In this document: piece by piece, positions 36,511 through 48,400 of the stretch | Layout of the letters: each line of letters starts with the position of its first letter | Numbering within the stretch: the stretch's first letter is position 1 | From: Gymnothorax reevesii | Lineage: Eukaryota > Chordata > Actinopteri > Anguilliformes > Muraenidae | Direction: 5' to 3' | Assembly (NCBI GenBank): GCA_029721435.1 | Contig: CM056576.1 | Location: 64,251,876 to 64,315,875 of the forward strand | Length of the DNA stretch: 64,000 bases | Notes under the pieces: generated by a model | Databases searched by the model: none | Seen by the model: the letters and a program-made list of their open reading frames with translations, nothing else | Told to the model about the DNA's origin: nothing | Position numbers and translations under genes: made by a program

Positions 36511-36768
36511 TGTAATGTGAATATAGGCCACTGGATGGCAGTATTTACCTTTTTTTTGTTAAGCTCAGACTGGAGCAAGGTGTGGGTATGTCTCGGGCAT
36601 GTCTGAAATAAAGTCCATGTCTTGTTAATCAATCTTGGTCAGTAGCGTAGTTAGTTGTTTAGTTGTCTGTTCATTAAATGTGTTTAAGTTTTTAAAACTG
36701 TATCTGTCATCCCTTGCTGTTGCTGTTGTGTTGTGTTGTAAATGTAATAACAAATTGGGGCCATAACA
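36511..36768 (+). mobile_element. Solo LTR of the Gmr1-like gypsy family, internally deleted
   Basis: It starts tgtaatgtgaatatag and ends ggggccataaca, like the LTRs at 48598-49068 and 54093-54569. It is only 258 bp because about 210 bp of the middle (including the TATA box) are missing. A 4-bp duplication, cacc, flanks it at 36507-36510 and 36769-36772, so it is a true insertion that later lost its interior. Confidence 0.9.
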
Positions 36769-36772
36769 CACC

Positions 36773-37029
36773 AAAGAAAATCAGAAGCAGGAGCGTGAGG
36801 AAACCCAGGAAAAACTATCGTCATTCTCTGCATTTTCCTTGATAACAAAGCAAGTAGCTCCAAGATGCCATTTTTTTAAAAATTATGTCATACTGTTTTT
36901 CAGCTTTTGGGTATCAAGCACTACAAGCAGGACCTCAACTATTAAAACTGAGTTACTCCTTAAGTTATTACACAGTAATCAATTATGTATTTAATGTACA
37001 GAATCTAAACTAAGGTGTTTTCCCCCAAA
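36773..37029. other. Short unassigned segment
   Basis: Between the solo LTR and the small retroposon; AT-rich with no ORF or repeat that I recognise. Confidence 0.4.
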
Positions 37030-37044
37030 AACTGTTATTTTAGC

Positions 37045-37313
37045 GTAGAAAAAGACTTTTACCTGGGTACTTCAAAAAGACTACCCAAAAGTAAAAAGTA
37101 GAAGTTCTGAGGAAGACGCAAGTCGAAACGTCAGTCATCTTATCCCCTCAATAAACGTGCAGATTTGTAAAGTGTGCTCCAGTGTTTTTACTTTTGGGTA
37201 GTCTTTTTGAAGTACCCAGGTAAAAGTCTTTTTCTATGTTTATTGTCCTTTACTGTTGAGCACCTCTCCTCACTTTTGAAACTTGGCTGAAGCGTGTTGG
37301 ACTTTTGCATATT
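37045..37313. mobile_element. Small retroposon with 15-bp target duplication and perfect 52-bp inverted repeat
   Basis: The direct repeat aactgttattttagc at 37030-37044 and 37314-37328 brackets a 269-bp insert. Inside, 37046-37097 and 37185-37236 are exact reverse complements over 52 bp. The loop contains ctgaggaagacgcaagtc followed by gaaacgtc (37109-37133), a hammerhead-like core (CTGANGA...GAAAC) of the kind found in Penelope-like elements, and an aataaa (37150). I infer a very short Penelope-derived insert. I could not close all three hammerhead helices by eye, so ribozyme activity is unproven. Confidence 0.65.
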
Positions 37314-37328
37314 AACTGTTATTTTAGC

Positions 37329-38049
37329 ATTCTCCCCTGTAACAAGAGGCTGAAACTTTCCACACATTCTCCTCCCTATCATGGCTTTAAGGTGTCAGAT
37401 AATTAATATCTTAACATTTTCTAACAGATAAGAAGGTAAGTAAAACAGCAATTTCAAATTTGCCATCAGTTGTTGTGTTTTTAGCAATTTATAACAATTT
37501 GTAATCAAGATATAAGTGTCCCCATTTCACATGAGGTCCAGACCCCTTGGGTCTGTTGGCCATCACCCTGGCAACCAGATTAGATAAAGACACATGGAGT
37601 TGATAATCTGGAAGCACTTTGTCTAAAGTAACTTTGTATACAATTACATTGATAAAGATACATATTTTCCAGGTAAACCAGACATGTTTAAAAATCTCAC
37701 AGTGTGTAATTACCAGTCAGTTGGAGAAGGTCATTTTGCCCCACTGGGCAGCAGATGAATTTCTTCATATCTAAAAGTAGGTTTTCTTCTATGAAAGTTG
37801 TATATTCTGAAAGGATTTTTTCTTCAAATCTCCTTTGTAATTTTTAGGCAGTCAGAGGCCTGAGGCAGGCTGCAAGCAGGATAGGTCAACAGAACGACAG
37901 GCCTCTTTTCTGCTGAACTTTAATATTTTCCTATGAAAATTATATGGTTAGAAAGCACTTTTTGAGAACTACATTTTGATCACAATTATAACTTTGAATG
38001 TAAAAATAAGCAGATTTCTAACCTTTTTCTTGAATCACCTTGTTTGTAA
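37329..38049. other. Region without a supported gene
   Basis: AT-rich, no ORF with a domain. A ctgaggcaggctgc motif at 37860 recurs near 38262, so some shared repeat may cover part of this stretch. Confidence 0.35.
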
Positions 38050-38054
38050 TTGTT

Positions 38055-38245
38055 AGACCAGGTTCCAGAATGAGCTGTAGTGGGTGCAGGCTTTCATTCG
38101 AACCATGCAGTTACACACCTGATTCTACATATCAAGGGTATATGACAAAAGCTTTAATGGTTGATTAGTAGAATCAGGTGCGCGTCAGGTTGGATAGAGT
38201 GAAAGCTTGCACCCCTGTGGCTCATTCTGGAAGAGTGAGTATCCC
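38055..38245. mobile_element. Hairpin MITE-like element
   Basis: The left arm contains ccagaatgagctg, gggtgcaggctttca and cacctgattctac. The right arm carries their complements in mirrored order (gtagaatcaggtg, tgaaagcttgcaccc, ctcattctgg), centred near 38145. The result is an imperfect hairpin of about 190 bp without coding capacity. Terminal duplications were not resolved. Confidence 0.65.
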
Positions 38246-38329
38246 TGTGTTAGACAGTCAGACTTGAGGCAGGCTGCTATCACTTCTCATAGCCTGTTAC
38301 ACATGTGTTCCCCAAAAGCTAAAAAACAG

Positions 38330-39102
38330 TGTGTAATTGCAAACGCAAATTGCAACATGGTTCACTATGATCACAATCGCACATTTTTACCAAATGTAGC
38401 AGCTCTAGGGAGCACTTTGGAAAAACCATTGTCAGTTAACAGAGTTAGTCGCTACATCTACAAGTGCAAGTTAAAACTCTACCATGCCGAGCGAAAGCCA
38501 TATATCAACAACACCCAGAAATGCCGCCGGCTTCTTTGGGCCCAACCTCATCTGGGAAGGACTGATGCAAAGTGGAAAAGTGTGCTGTGGTCTGATGAGT
38601 CCACATTTCAAATGGCTTTTGGAAATCATGGAAAAAAGAGGGAATGGACCATCCAGACTGTTATCAGTGTGGGGACGTGTTAGTGCCCATGGCATGGGTA
38701 ACTTGCATGTCTGTGAAGGCACCATTAATGCTGAAAGGTACATACAGATTTCGGAGCAACATGTGCTGCCATCCAAGCGACGTCTTTTTCAGGGACATCC
38801 CTGCTTATTTCAGCAAGACAATGCCAAGCCAGATTCTGCATGTGTTTCAACTGCGTGGCTTCTTAGTAAAAGAGTGCAGGTAATAGACTGGCCTGCCTGC
38901 AGTCCAGACCTGTCTCCCATTGAAAATGTGTGGCACATTATGAAGCACAAAATGATGACAAACTTCATCAGTTTGAACATTATATATTTTGTCTTTGAAG
39001 TGTACTCAATCGAATATAGGCCGATAAGGATTTGCAAATCTTTGTACTGTTTTTATTCCCATTATACACAACGTCCCAACTTATTTGAAATTGTGGTTTG
39101 TA
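38330..39102 (+). pseudogene. Tc1/mariner-like transposase remnant (second family)
   Basis: Segments in two frames (38207-38683 and 38484-39134) show LWSDESTFQ with the first catalytic Asp, FQQDNAKP with the second, and WPACSPDLSPIENVW with the third acidic residue (Glu) still present. About 60-70 bases are missing between the first and second blocks compared with this family, breaking the frame. The 3' end, caacgtcccaacttatttgaaattgtggtttgta, resembles the inverted terminus of a widespread fish Tc1-like family. No matching left terminus is present, so the copy is 5'-truncated. It is unlike the Tc1 element at 29.4 kb. Confidence 0.8.
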
Positions 39103-39467
39103 TATATGTATTTAGAACTCTTCAAAAACAGTAGGGGATATTAGAATGTCAAAATAATGATTGTGTTTTGGATACAATGACTGACTGCAATGAATAAAAC
39201 ATGAACTGCTCTGAAACAGAGCACCAAATGCAGCCAATGGTCCGCACATGCAGCATGTGGAAATCCGAAGACGTGGCCAGGGTGCATATTCAAATTTGAC
39301 ACTTCACAGAAAGGTCATCTACTCCGTTGCGATCGAGACTTCTTTTATTCTGATAGCTTCTGGCCGTAATCCTTCGTCGATTTTTTCATCTGATACATCT
39401 TTAGGTTGTTTTTATGCAATGCAAAGTCTCCTACGTGCTGACCATCTAAAAAAGGCTTTCTCAAAGG
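39103..39467. other. Unassigned sequence left of the gypsy nest
   Basis: Together with 56585-56770 this formed one continuous stretch before the gypsy insertion. It is CpG-containing and partly open in one frame, but I recognise no family. Confidence 0.35.
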
Positions 39468-39471
39468 ACGG

Positions 39472-39910
39472 TTTTATGACTTGAAAAAATCACAACAAAG
39501 AAAACCAGAAAGTACAACTAAAACAAATTTATTGTGTACAAAAAATATATCCACTATTCAATTCTCTAATAACACTCCAATGCCACTATTTAACTGTTGC
39601 CAAAACAAAACTCTGTTTCTGCTCTGCTCTATTCTGCTGTCTGCTCAAAATCACAGCATTTATATAGACTAGCAACCTTCTAGAAAGATCCACAGGATTC
39701 TAGGGAAATCCCGCCCCCTCCAAGCAGGAAAGTGCCATAAGCTTCTAGAAATCATTAGTCTTTTCTTAATGATTTTACAGACACGCCACCAGAGGGTGCC
39801 AAATGAACAAAATAAATATAGCTGACCAGCAAGGCAGCAAAACAGCATGTAACAAATCTTCATTTACAAATGAAATATAATGCAGTACAAAAAAATACTC
39901 ATACATGACA
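39472..39910 (-). repeat. 3' LTR of the old gypsy element
   Basis: Starts tgtcatgtatgag on the minus strand and shares nearly all its sequence with 56127-56580, including a tttatatag box and the ttctagaa-rich central part. Confidence 0.9.
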
Positions 39911-40134
39911 CCTCCCCTCTTTAAGAAAAGAAAGGTTTGCTAAAAGCTTTCTTTTGTTAACACAGTTTTATAATCTGAACAATATTGAACTTTACACAAA
40001 CGTATCATTGATCATGATAACAATCATATACTTAACAACCAGTGCAAGTCTCACAATCAAATAGAAAAGTAAAATTACATTTTTCACAATCAAATAAAGA
40101 AATAAAATTACATGCGTGAAAGTGTATCTGGGAT

Positions 40135-40512
40135 TGTAACGCCCGCCAATGTAATAATTTCCACAAACGTTATAAACCGCAAACGTAATAAAAATCTGCA
40201 GCTTTTAATGTAATAATCCCACGAACGTAATACATTTTCCACAAACGTAATAGCCGCTGCCTACTACAAACGTAACACACAATTTCCCGCAAATGTAATA
40301 ACTATTACGTTTGCAGAGACTTATTACGTTTGTGGGGAAGTGAAAATCTTCAATTTTCAATATTGAAATAACTTCCCACAAATGTAATAACGCAATGAAT
40401 AATGGTCATTGTGGTTGTTGTTGTTTGTCTGTTTCCCTAAACACCTACTTATACTGACCGTGGGGGCAAAATCCACCTGCTGCCTCTCCGCTCTACGATC
40501 ACACAACACAAC
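40135..40512. repeat. Left terminal inverted repeat with motif array
   Basis: About eleven degenerate copies of c(a/g)caaacgtaata occur near 40146, 40161, 40178, 40205, 40218, 40238, 40263, 40286, 40305 (inverted), 40322 (inverted) and 40376. The inner part (ccgtgggggcaaaatccacctgctgcctctccgctctacgatcacacaacac) matches the other arm closely. The motif spacing is irregular (about 12-55 bp), unlike a simple tandem repeat. Confidence 0.85.
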
Positions 40513-41609
40513 GGTGCTCGGCAGGGCATCTTCGTACATATGTTTATGCCAACGGACATGAAGCTGCAAGTTTATGCACGCAGTTACAATATTCTATCAC
40601 TAGATGGCAGACCAGGATCAGTTATTGAATATTCACAAGCAAGCCAAGCTGAAACACGGTTTTATGGATGAGTTCTCTCCTAAATTAAATGCAGGATTTC
40701 TACTTTTAAACCATTTATATTGTGATATTGACACTTTCAGTTAAGTTAATACTCTGAGTATTTATTGCACTACAGTTAAAATGTTATATTTTAACACGGA
40801 ACAACTAGGCCTCTTCAATTCTAATGATTTCTATAGCTGAATGTGTAAAATAGCAAGTGACTATTCAACTCTGACAACTGTACACCGTCCGTTGTATGCA
40901 GTCCCATATGGATTAACTTTAAGACGAGCTATAACGTTTGTTTAAGTAGTGATAACAGCGCTCTATCTTAGAGTAATGTTTGCGCCAGTGCAACTGGATC
41001 TTAAACTTGATTATGACAAAGTGATCGATATGTACGCCCGTAGATACCCCTGAAGAGTGCCCTTCATCAACCTATTCAGTGAGAATTAAACATTTCCAGA
41101 AGATGATTTTGTAGCTCTGCATGCCTAATCTACAAGTAGGAAATTCACTTCAAAGTGAATTAAATACCACTCTCCATGAAAGAAAACAACTTTAGTGTTG
41201 TGTTTCAAATGTTTAATCCATGATGTATCCTGATGGATGCTTTGAACATTTTCAGTTTGTCCATTTCTATTGGAATAGGACCTAAGTCTCTTTGTTTTGA
41301 TTGTCTTTGCAGAGTCAAGTGCAAATTTATACCTTAAATAGAAATAATTGTTAATGAAAAAAATTCTTTTCAGCTAACTATAAGACCTTGAATTTTGTTC
41401 TCAGATGTCAGGAAAATGCGTATTTTGGCACTTTAAATTTCAAATTTTTCTGGGGGAGGGCCCCGAGACCCCCTCCAGGCTTTGCGCCTTTGGCGCTCGT
41501 GTGGGAGCTGCGCCCCCCTTTCCAAAATTTCTGGATCTGCCCCTGTATTCCCCATCTGTACTTTGTGCACTTGGTTTTGCAATAAAAATCCCTATGAAGA
41601 AATTTGGTG
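40513..41609. other. Interior of the long-TIR element, left part
   Basis: AT-rich with no domain-bearing ORF. About 41435-41550 (gggggagggccccgagaccc to ggatctgcccctg) resembles a GC-rich end block seen on several fish DNA transposons; the identification is weak. Confidence 0.35.
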
Positions 41610-42740
41610 TGATATAGTGCTCAGGAACCAGACGCGAGAACCAAGCAAGGCAGTTGATGGGAATTCATTAAGCGAGGGGGTAACCTCCCGCTGGGCGGAA
41701 AGCAAAGGTACAAAGTCCACAATCCAAAAATCACAATCCAGTTGGGCAAAATCTGAGTTGAACACCAGGGCAGCAATCACAGTACACGTGGTCAGACAGA
41801 AAAGGGTTCAAAAGACAGATGCAGACAGAAATCCAAAACAGAGCCAAAAATCGTAATCGGGGATGGTCCAGTCAGAATAGAATCACAATGAGTACGAGGT
41901 GAAGACAAGCATGGCACAGGCAAACTAAGAGAAACATTCTGACAGGGAACTGGTGTGAGAAGACTGCTAATATACACATATGGGAGGTCACATGCTAAAC
42001 AGAAAACAGGTGCTGGAAATCAGACTAATTACAAAGGAGCAAACATGAGGGAGAACCTCATCACATGAAATGGGCAAAAGCCAAAAAGCGGACAGGGATC
42101 ACAAGACAGCCTATAGACAGAGATACGGCTCCGGTTAGGGAGCTCTAACGTGCATAGATAATGAGAGAGAGGACAGCGTGAGCAGGTGCGGAGGATCCGC
42201 TGAAACGCAGCAAAGATTAGGTAAAGGCAAGAGGTGGAGACTAGAACAGGGCGAATGCTGAGAGCTTGTTAATCAATTAGTAAGGTGCAGCTATACAATC
42301 CCTAGTGCTCGTTAGTAAGTTAGCATTATATACAATGTTAGTCTAGGTTAGTGGTTTTAACAAAAACAACAAACTGTTAGTATTGGTTCGTAAAATAGAA
42401 AAGCAAGGCAAAGGAAGTAAACGAGATTGGAAGGAATGTTAGGAAACCCAGAAGCCATGAAATCACCTAAACATGTGACACACAGTACTAGGGGAACGAG
42501 CTGAAGCTCAACACAAGACCAGACAGGGGAGACAAAGTACAATGGATGGAGCTGAAGCTCAACACAAGACCAGACAGGGGAGACAAAGTACAATGGATGG
42601 CAAAAGCAAAAACATCCACCGGAATAATAACAGTGAAGTGGATAATGGCAAAATACAAAATATGGCAATAATAAAAACATGGCAGGAACTAAACAGACAA
42701 AAAACAAGCAGAAACAGAATCATAACATCTGGATTAATAG
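41610..42740 (-). repeat. Dispersed LTR-like repeat, copy B
   Basis: Parallel to copy A (16090-17225), with shared ggcagcaatcacagta, gacagggatcacaagaca, gtgcagctatacaatcc and caacaaactgttagta blocks. A 50-bp block (ctgaagctcaacacaagacc to gtacaatggatgg) is duplicated in tandem at about 42499-42548 and 42549-42598. Class uncertain; no coding content. Confidence 0.5.
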
Positions 42741-45080
42741 CTCGTTTGTAAACACAACACTTAATTAATTACGGGCGTGTTTCATATGTCTACACAAGCA
42801 TCCATATGTTTAGATATTTTATGTTTCCTCTGTTGTGTTCATTGATGTTTATACTTGTTAAATGTGAAGATGTCAAAGTTAAGTAGCGGCAGTTGACGAC
42901 CGTTGTTATATGTTGACACTGTAGCTTCTTAACTTGTTAGTATGATACTGTTGTTTTATAATGTTTGTATAGTTTTAAATCTATTCGGATTTTGTTTTGT
43001 TTCACGCTCGCTCCTACGGTTGCTGGTTTGTCCCGTTGTCATGGCGACCACTGTACCACTGTCTCTCATTAAAACTAAAGAAATAGCTGTGCAAATTTAT
43101 GGCGTCCCAAAACTTTAAAAATCTAACTTTCAAGCTTTGAAACAATATGAAAAACACATTTTTGAGTGGAGGGGGAAAAGCAATAGACTTGCATGCGCGC
43201 TGGAAGATGTTTGAATTAGGGGGGCTGCCAACCAAAAGCAGAAGAGTGACGTCTTTTCTTTTTTTTTTTTGCATGAGGGCCTTATGACAATGTTGGTCTT
43301 TACAACAGGGGTCAGGGCGACTTAGAGTGCAAACGGGTACTGGAATAAAAGAATACTCGCCATATAAATCATAAGTGATTGCAAAAAAATCGTAATTCAT
43401 AATCGTTTTGTTGTCCTGGGGCCTTTATTTTTTTTCTATGTTTTATCCCAATAAGTTCCTTTGTTTTGTACGCATGTGGCATTTAAAAAGCAATTATGGT
43501 TGTTGCCTTATTCGTTGCAACCTCTTCAACCCCAACTCCTGGTAATGCTGCCATTAAGGGATTCGCCTGTCTCACACATGACGGCTCACAACGCCTCCCA
43601 GATTGATATTGCCTGATTCACAGTCAAACCATTTATAATTTGAATTAACAAGACCAATACATAATCGTATAATGATTAAGAAATTATTAATTAGGAGAGG
43701 ACCAAGAAACCACAGACAGGCTACATTGAAAACACGCACATAATTATAGGGATGACAAGTACCCCCCATCTCAGAGATAAAACCCTCCAAAATATAATGG
43801 CGAGGCCCCTTTTAAAATTGTTCTGGAAAATAAAAAGCCTAAAAAAGTTGAGGTGGTAAACAGAATTATTTCCCCATCTCTGAATTCCATCTCCTGTTTC
43901 AGCATTTTTTACATTTAAAACAGAAACATCCTCCTGTCGCGCCCTTAAAAACATTAGCGCAGAAGGACGTGACTTTGTAAGCTGAGCTATTATAGGCGTT
44001 TTATGTGCCACAGGAGGTCGTCAGCCCCAAAAATAAACAATTCTCGGACAAAATCCTCCATTTGAATGAAGTTATTCATCGCATTACAGTATGTAATTAT
44101 TAATTCAATCCACTATCCTTAATGTCGCATGTCAGTTTCGCCAACGTAAATGCATCCAGGCAGCAGACTAATCCCATTAAAGGCGAAAATAATCCTTCTC
44201 ATTTGGATCATAATCAGTGTGGCAGTTTCCCCTACCACTGGTAAAACGCCACAGTAGTTAACCACACCAACACTCATACCACATGCCACATGATTAGCCA
44301 GGTAGCATGCAACTGATAGTTTGGTGGGTGCACACACTGAGCTACATTCAAAAACAAAGCTGTTTCCTGTGCTATCTTCCCCATAAAATTTACTAGAAAC
44401 ACACACACATGCAAGGTTTTGAGTTAACTCTTTTATTTCAAGATTGCAGACCATGAATTTTGAAGTTTTTGTATATAACTATGGTTGTCTTTCTTACCAC
44501 AGTGCTTCCTGGTTCGGGGCAGTGACAAAGGACCCAAGCCTAGTTTTAGGCAGTCTTTTATAGTGCCTGAGTAATGGGTAGGGAGCATGCTCAGTCCACT
44601 CATGCTGCACCATACCAGCTAATGGAAGTAAAAGAGTGGTTGTAACTTCTACGGTATCATGTTTATGTGGTGATTGCTTTTATGTCGTAAGAACATGTCT
44701 GCATATAGTCTTGGAAATGTTTCCAAGCTTGGAATTACGCTGTGTGACTGAATTGTTAACCTTCATTGATTTAATTAAAGATGGTATGGTCCAGTGGGAG
44801 GGGCCTAGCCTTTAACTGATGGGGATTTACACTGACTAGTCAGTGAGTGAAAGGCTGTGGTGCTAGGCAGGCCTAAAGCTGCTTTGCGCACATTTCCTGG
44901 GACAATAATAAAACACTTCATTTTTTTTTTTTTTGCATCAAATGGATTTTGTCTTATTATTTTTTTCAGTTTGAGGTCAAACTACATCTTTTTCAGTCAG
45001 CCTTTCGGCATACTACCCTCACTCAAGGTCAGAGTGTGACAATCAGCATTCTTAAAATTCTCCCAAACCGGCAGTTTTTT
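42741..45080. other. Interior of the long-TIR element, right part
   Basis: No transposase or other domain was recognised in ORFs of up to 128 codons. About 43590-44110 has many TAATTA/ATTAAT-type sites (for example ttattaattagg near 43685 and gtaattattaattcaatcc near 44094) and looks unlike the surrounding repeats. An aataataaaacacttc stretch followed by a T run lies at 44904-44935. Confidence 0.35.
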
Positions 45081-45449
45081 GTTGTGTTGTGTGATCGTAG
45101 AGCGGAGAGGCAGCAGCTGGATTTTGCCCCCACGGCCAGTATTAGTAGGTGTTTAGGCAAACAAACAAACAACAACGACCATCAGTCATTGCGTTATTAC
45201 ATTTGTGGGACGTTATTACAATATTGAAAGTTGATGATTTTCGCTTCCTCACAAACGTAATAAATCTCTGCAAACGTAATAGTTATTACATTTGCGGGAA
45301 ATTGCGTATTACGTTTGCAGTAGGCAGCGGCTATTACGTTTGTGGAAAATGTATTACGTTTGTGGGATTATTACATTAAAAGCTGCAGATTTTTATTACG
45401 TTTGCGGTTTATTACGTTTGTGGACATTATTACATTGGCGGGCGTTACA
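45081..45449. repeat. Right terminal inverted repeat with motif array
   Basis: Complement of 40135-40512 with few differences. The motifs here read tattacgtttg(c/t)gg, for example near 45256, 45276, 45308, 45333, 45352, 45398 and 45410. The outermost 13 bases are identical to the left arm in inverted orientation. Confidence 0.85.
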
Positions 45450-48400
45450 GGGATTACATTATCTTTTCCCCTGATGTGAGAAATATCCAAATCATACTCT
45501 TGCAAAAGTAAACTCCATCTCAGTAGTCTTTGATTCTTGTTTTTGATCTTGTGCAAGAATGTGAGGGGATTGTGATCACTGAAGACCTTGATGGAAGTAG
45601 CTAAACAAGTCAAATAGACTTCAAAATGTTGTAAAGCCAAAACAAGTGCCAAACATTCTTTTTCAATTGTTGAGTAGTCTTTCTGATGTTTATCAAACTT
45701 TTTGGAAAAATAACAAACAGGATGATCTACTCCATCAGTGTCTTCTTGCAGTAAAACTGCACCTGCACCAATGTCACTGGCATCTACTGCCAACTTGAAC
45801 TCCTTTTTGAAATTGGGAGATAAGAGAACTGGTGCATTTTTGAGAATAGCTTTCAGCTGGTCAAATGAATTTTGACATTTTTCATCCCAAACAAATTTTG
45901 CATTTTTCTTCAGTAAATTTGTCAAAGGTTCAGAGATGATAGAGAAATTTTTAAAGAATTTTCTGTAGTAGCCAGCCATCCCAAGAAATCTCATGAGCTG
46001 TCTTTTAGTTGTTGGCCCAGGAAATTCAATGATAACTTTGACTTTTGCATCAACTGGTTTGACTTGACCCTGTCCTACAACATGACCTAAGTAAACACCT
46101 GTAGCTTTACAAAAGTCACTTTTAACAAGGTTGATAGTCAGCTTGGCATCACTCACTCTCTGAAAGAAGTTTCTGATGTAGGTGAGGTGCTCTTGGAAGC
46201 TGTCGCTGGTGATGATTATGTCATCGATATAGGCCTCACATCCTGGCAGTCCAGCAATCGCTCTGTTTACCAGACGTTAGAAGGTGGCCAGAGAATTTTT
46301 CATTCCAAATGCCATGACCTTGTATTGGTATAATCCATCTGGTGTGACGAAGGCAGAGATCTCTTTTGCTCTATCTGTTAGAGGGATCTGCCAGAAGCCC
46401 TTAAGGACATCAAATTTTGTGACATACTTTGACTGTCCAACTTAGTCAATGCAGTCATCAATCCTGGGAATAGGATATGAGTCCGTTATTGATAGAGCGT
46501 TTGCTTTCCTGTAGTCTGTCACCATTCTATATGTTCCATTGGGTTTGGGAACTAGGATGCATGGAGAACTCCAGTCACTGTAACTTGGTTCAACAAAGTC
46601 ATTTTCAAGCAGATATTTGACTTCCTGTTTAAGGTATTTCTGCTTCTCTGGATTCATTCTGTAGGGATGCTGTTTTACAGGCTTGGCATCATCTTGTAGG
46701 ATGACATCATGGTAAACCAAATCAGTCCTTGATGGAACGTCAGGGAATATGTGACTATATTCAAATATGAGCTGCTTTAGCTGCTGTTGTTGAAATGGAT
46801 CCAGGTGGGATAACTTGCCGTCAATATTTTGAAGAATGTCTGAATTTTCAAGTTTGACTGGACCAGGTTCATTTTCTAAGGGGCAGTCACAATCTTCTTT
46901 GGAATTTTCCAGTTCAACTGTATTTACCACATTGACTGGCTTTTGCTGAGTGTCTCTATCAATGTATTCTTTCGGCATGTTGATGTGACACATTTGTTTT
47001 TGTTTTCTCCTTCTAGGAGTTGAAATTATGTAATTTAGATCACTGACCTTTTTGCGGACAGTGTAAGGGCCGAAATATCGGGCTCTTAGAGGGTTTCCAG
47101 GAACTGGCAAAAGTGCAAGAACTTTGTCACCTGTTTTAAAACTTCTATATTTTGAATGAAGGTCATATTTGGCTTTCATTTTGCCCTGAGCTTCTTTGAG
47201 ATTAGACTTAGCAAAGTCACAAGCCTTAGAGAGACTATTGTGGAAGTCAGAGACATACTGAAGCAAGTTCATTGGGACATCTTCAGCCAGAAACTTTTCC
47301 TTCAGAAGCTTCAAAGGTCCACGGACTGTATGCCCAAAAACGAGCTCAAAAGGACTGAACCCAAGAAACTCCTGAACAGCTTCACGGGCAGCAAACAGAA
47401 GAAGATGGACACCTTCATCCCAATCTTTCTCTGTGTCAAGGCAGTAGGTCCTTATCATGTTCTTCAGGGTTTGATGGAACCTCTCCAAAGCACCTTGACT
47501 CTCAGGATGGTAAGCCAATGACCTGTATTGTTTAATACCATGCCCATGCATAACTAGTTGAAATATGCCAGACATGAAATTTGATCCTTGATCAGACTGA
47601 ATAGACTTAGGAAGACCAACAAAGCAGAAAAACTTGGTAAGAGCCTTGATGATAGTCTTCTCCTTCATATTATGAAGTGGAATTGCCTCAGGAAACCGGG
47701 TGGAAGCACACATGATAGTCAGTAAGTACTCACAACCAGATCTAGTCTTCGGCAATGGTCCAACACAGTCAATGATGATCCGACTTAAAGGTTCATCAAA
47801 AGCAGGAATGGGCTTAAGTGGAGCCTTTGGAATATTCCGGTTCGGCTTCCCAACCATTTGACAAGTATGACAGGATTTGCAGTACTCCTGCACATCGGAC
47901 CTCATAGAAGGCCAGAAGAAATGGTTTCTGACGCGTTGAAGGGTATTCTTGATACCCAAATGACCTGAAATAGGATTGTCATGGGCCAGACTAAGAGTTT
48001 CTTGACGATAAGACTTTGAAAGAATAATTTGATGGGTGATCATCCACTCTTCATCTGCAGGAACATCAGGTGGACGCCACTTTCTCATAAGCACACAATT
48101 TTTGTAGTAAAAACAGACAGGAACTTGAGTAGCCTCTTGTTCACTTGCAGCTCGTGGTAGAAGATGCGCTAGATCACGAGCTTGTTGTTGCTCATGAATA
48201 AGTTGTTTCCGAGACAAAATGTCATTAGAATGACCTGACAAGGACAAGTCTGAAGATTTCTCTGACATCTCAGGACTGGAAGGTTCCTGATGAAAAGACT
48301 GCCCAATGAAGGTGTCAGCCAGGTTAAAGTCCAGGTCAGCATCATCTTGAATAGCCTTTTTGGCCATAGAAGGAGTAACTGCACATGAAGGATTGAGGTC

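Larger units (their letters stand above)
40135..45449. mobile_element. Long-TIR DNA element, non-autonomous, class uncertain (Ginger-like ends)
   Basis: The element begins TGTAACGCCCGCCAATG and ends with the exact inverted complement of its first 13 bases. A 5-bp duplication gggat lies at 40130-40134 and 45450-45454. The gypsy pol frame at 45450 continues past 40134 and ends normally at 40108, so the limits are firm. Each end is an inverted repeat of about 370-380 bp (40135-40512; 45081-45449) built from many CAAACGTAATA-type motifs. TGT...ACA ends and a short duplication recall integrase-type DNA transposons such as Ginger, whose duplication is however 4 bp. No integrase or transposase was recognised. 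The interior holds a dispersed repeat (41610-42740) and unassigned sequence. Confidence 0.85.

Noticed and set aside
40135..40400. Regularly recurring ACGTAATA motifs that might suggest a CRISPR-like array
   Set aside because: Spacing is irregular, motifs occur in both orientations, and the whole block is mirrored at 45081-45449. It is a terminal inverted repeat of a transposon.
44119..44454. 111-codon ORF as transposase of the long-TIR element
   Set aside because: No catalytic motifs or DNA-binding domain are visible and the frame is isolated; the element is treated as non-autonomous.
47156..47521. 121-codon plus-strand ORF
   Set aside because: Antisense of the integrase region of the minus-strand gypsy pol.
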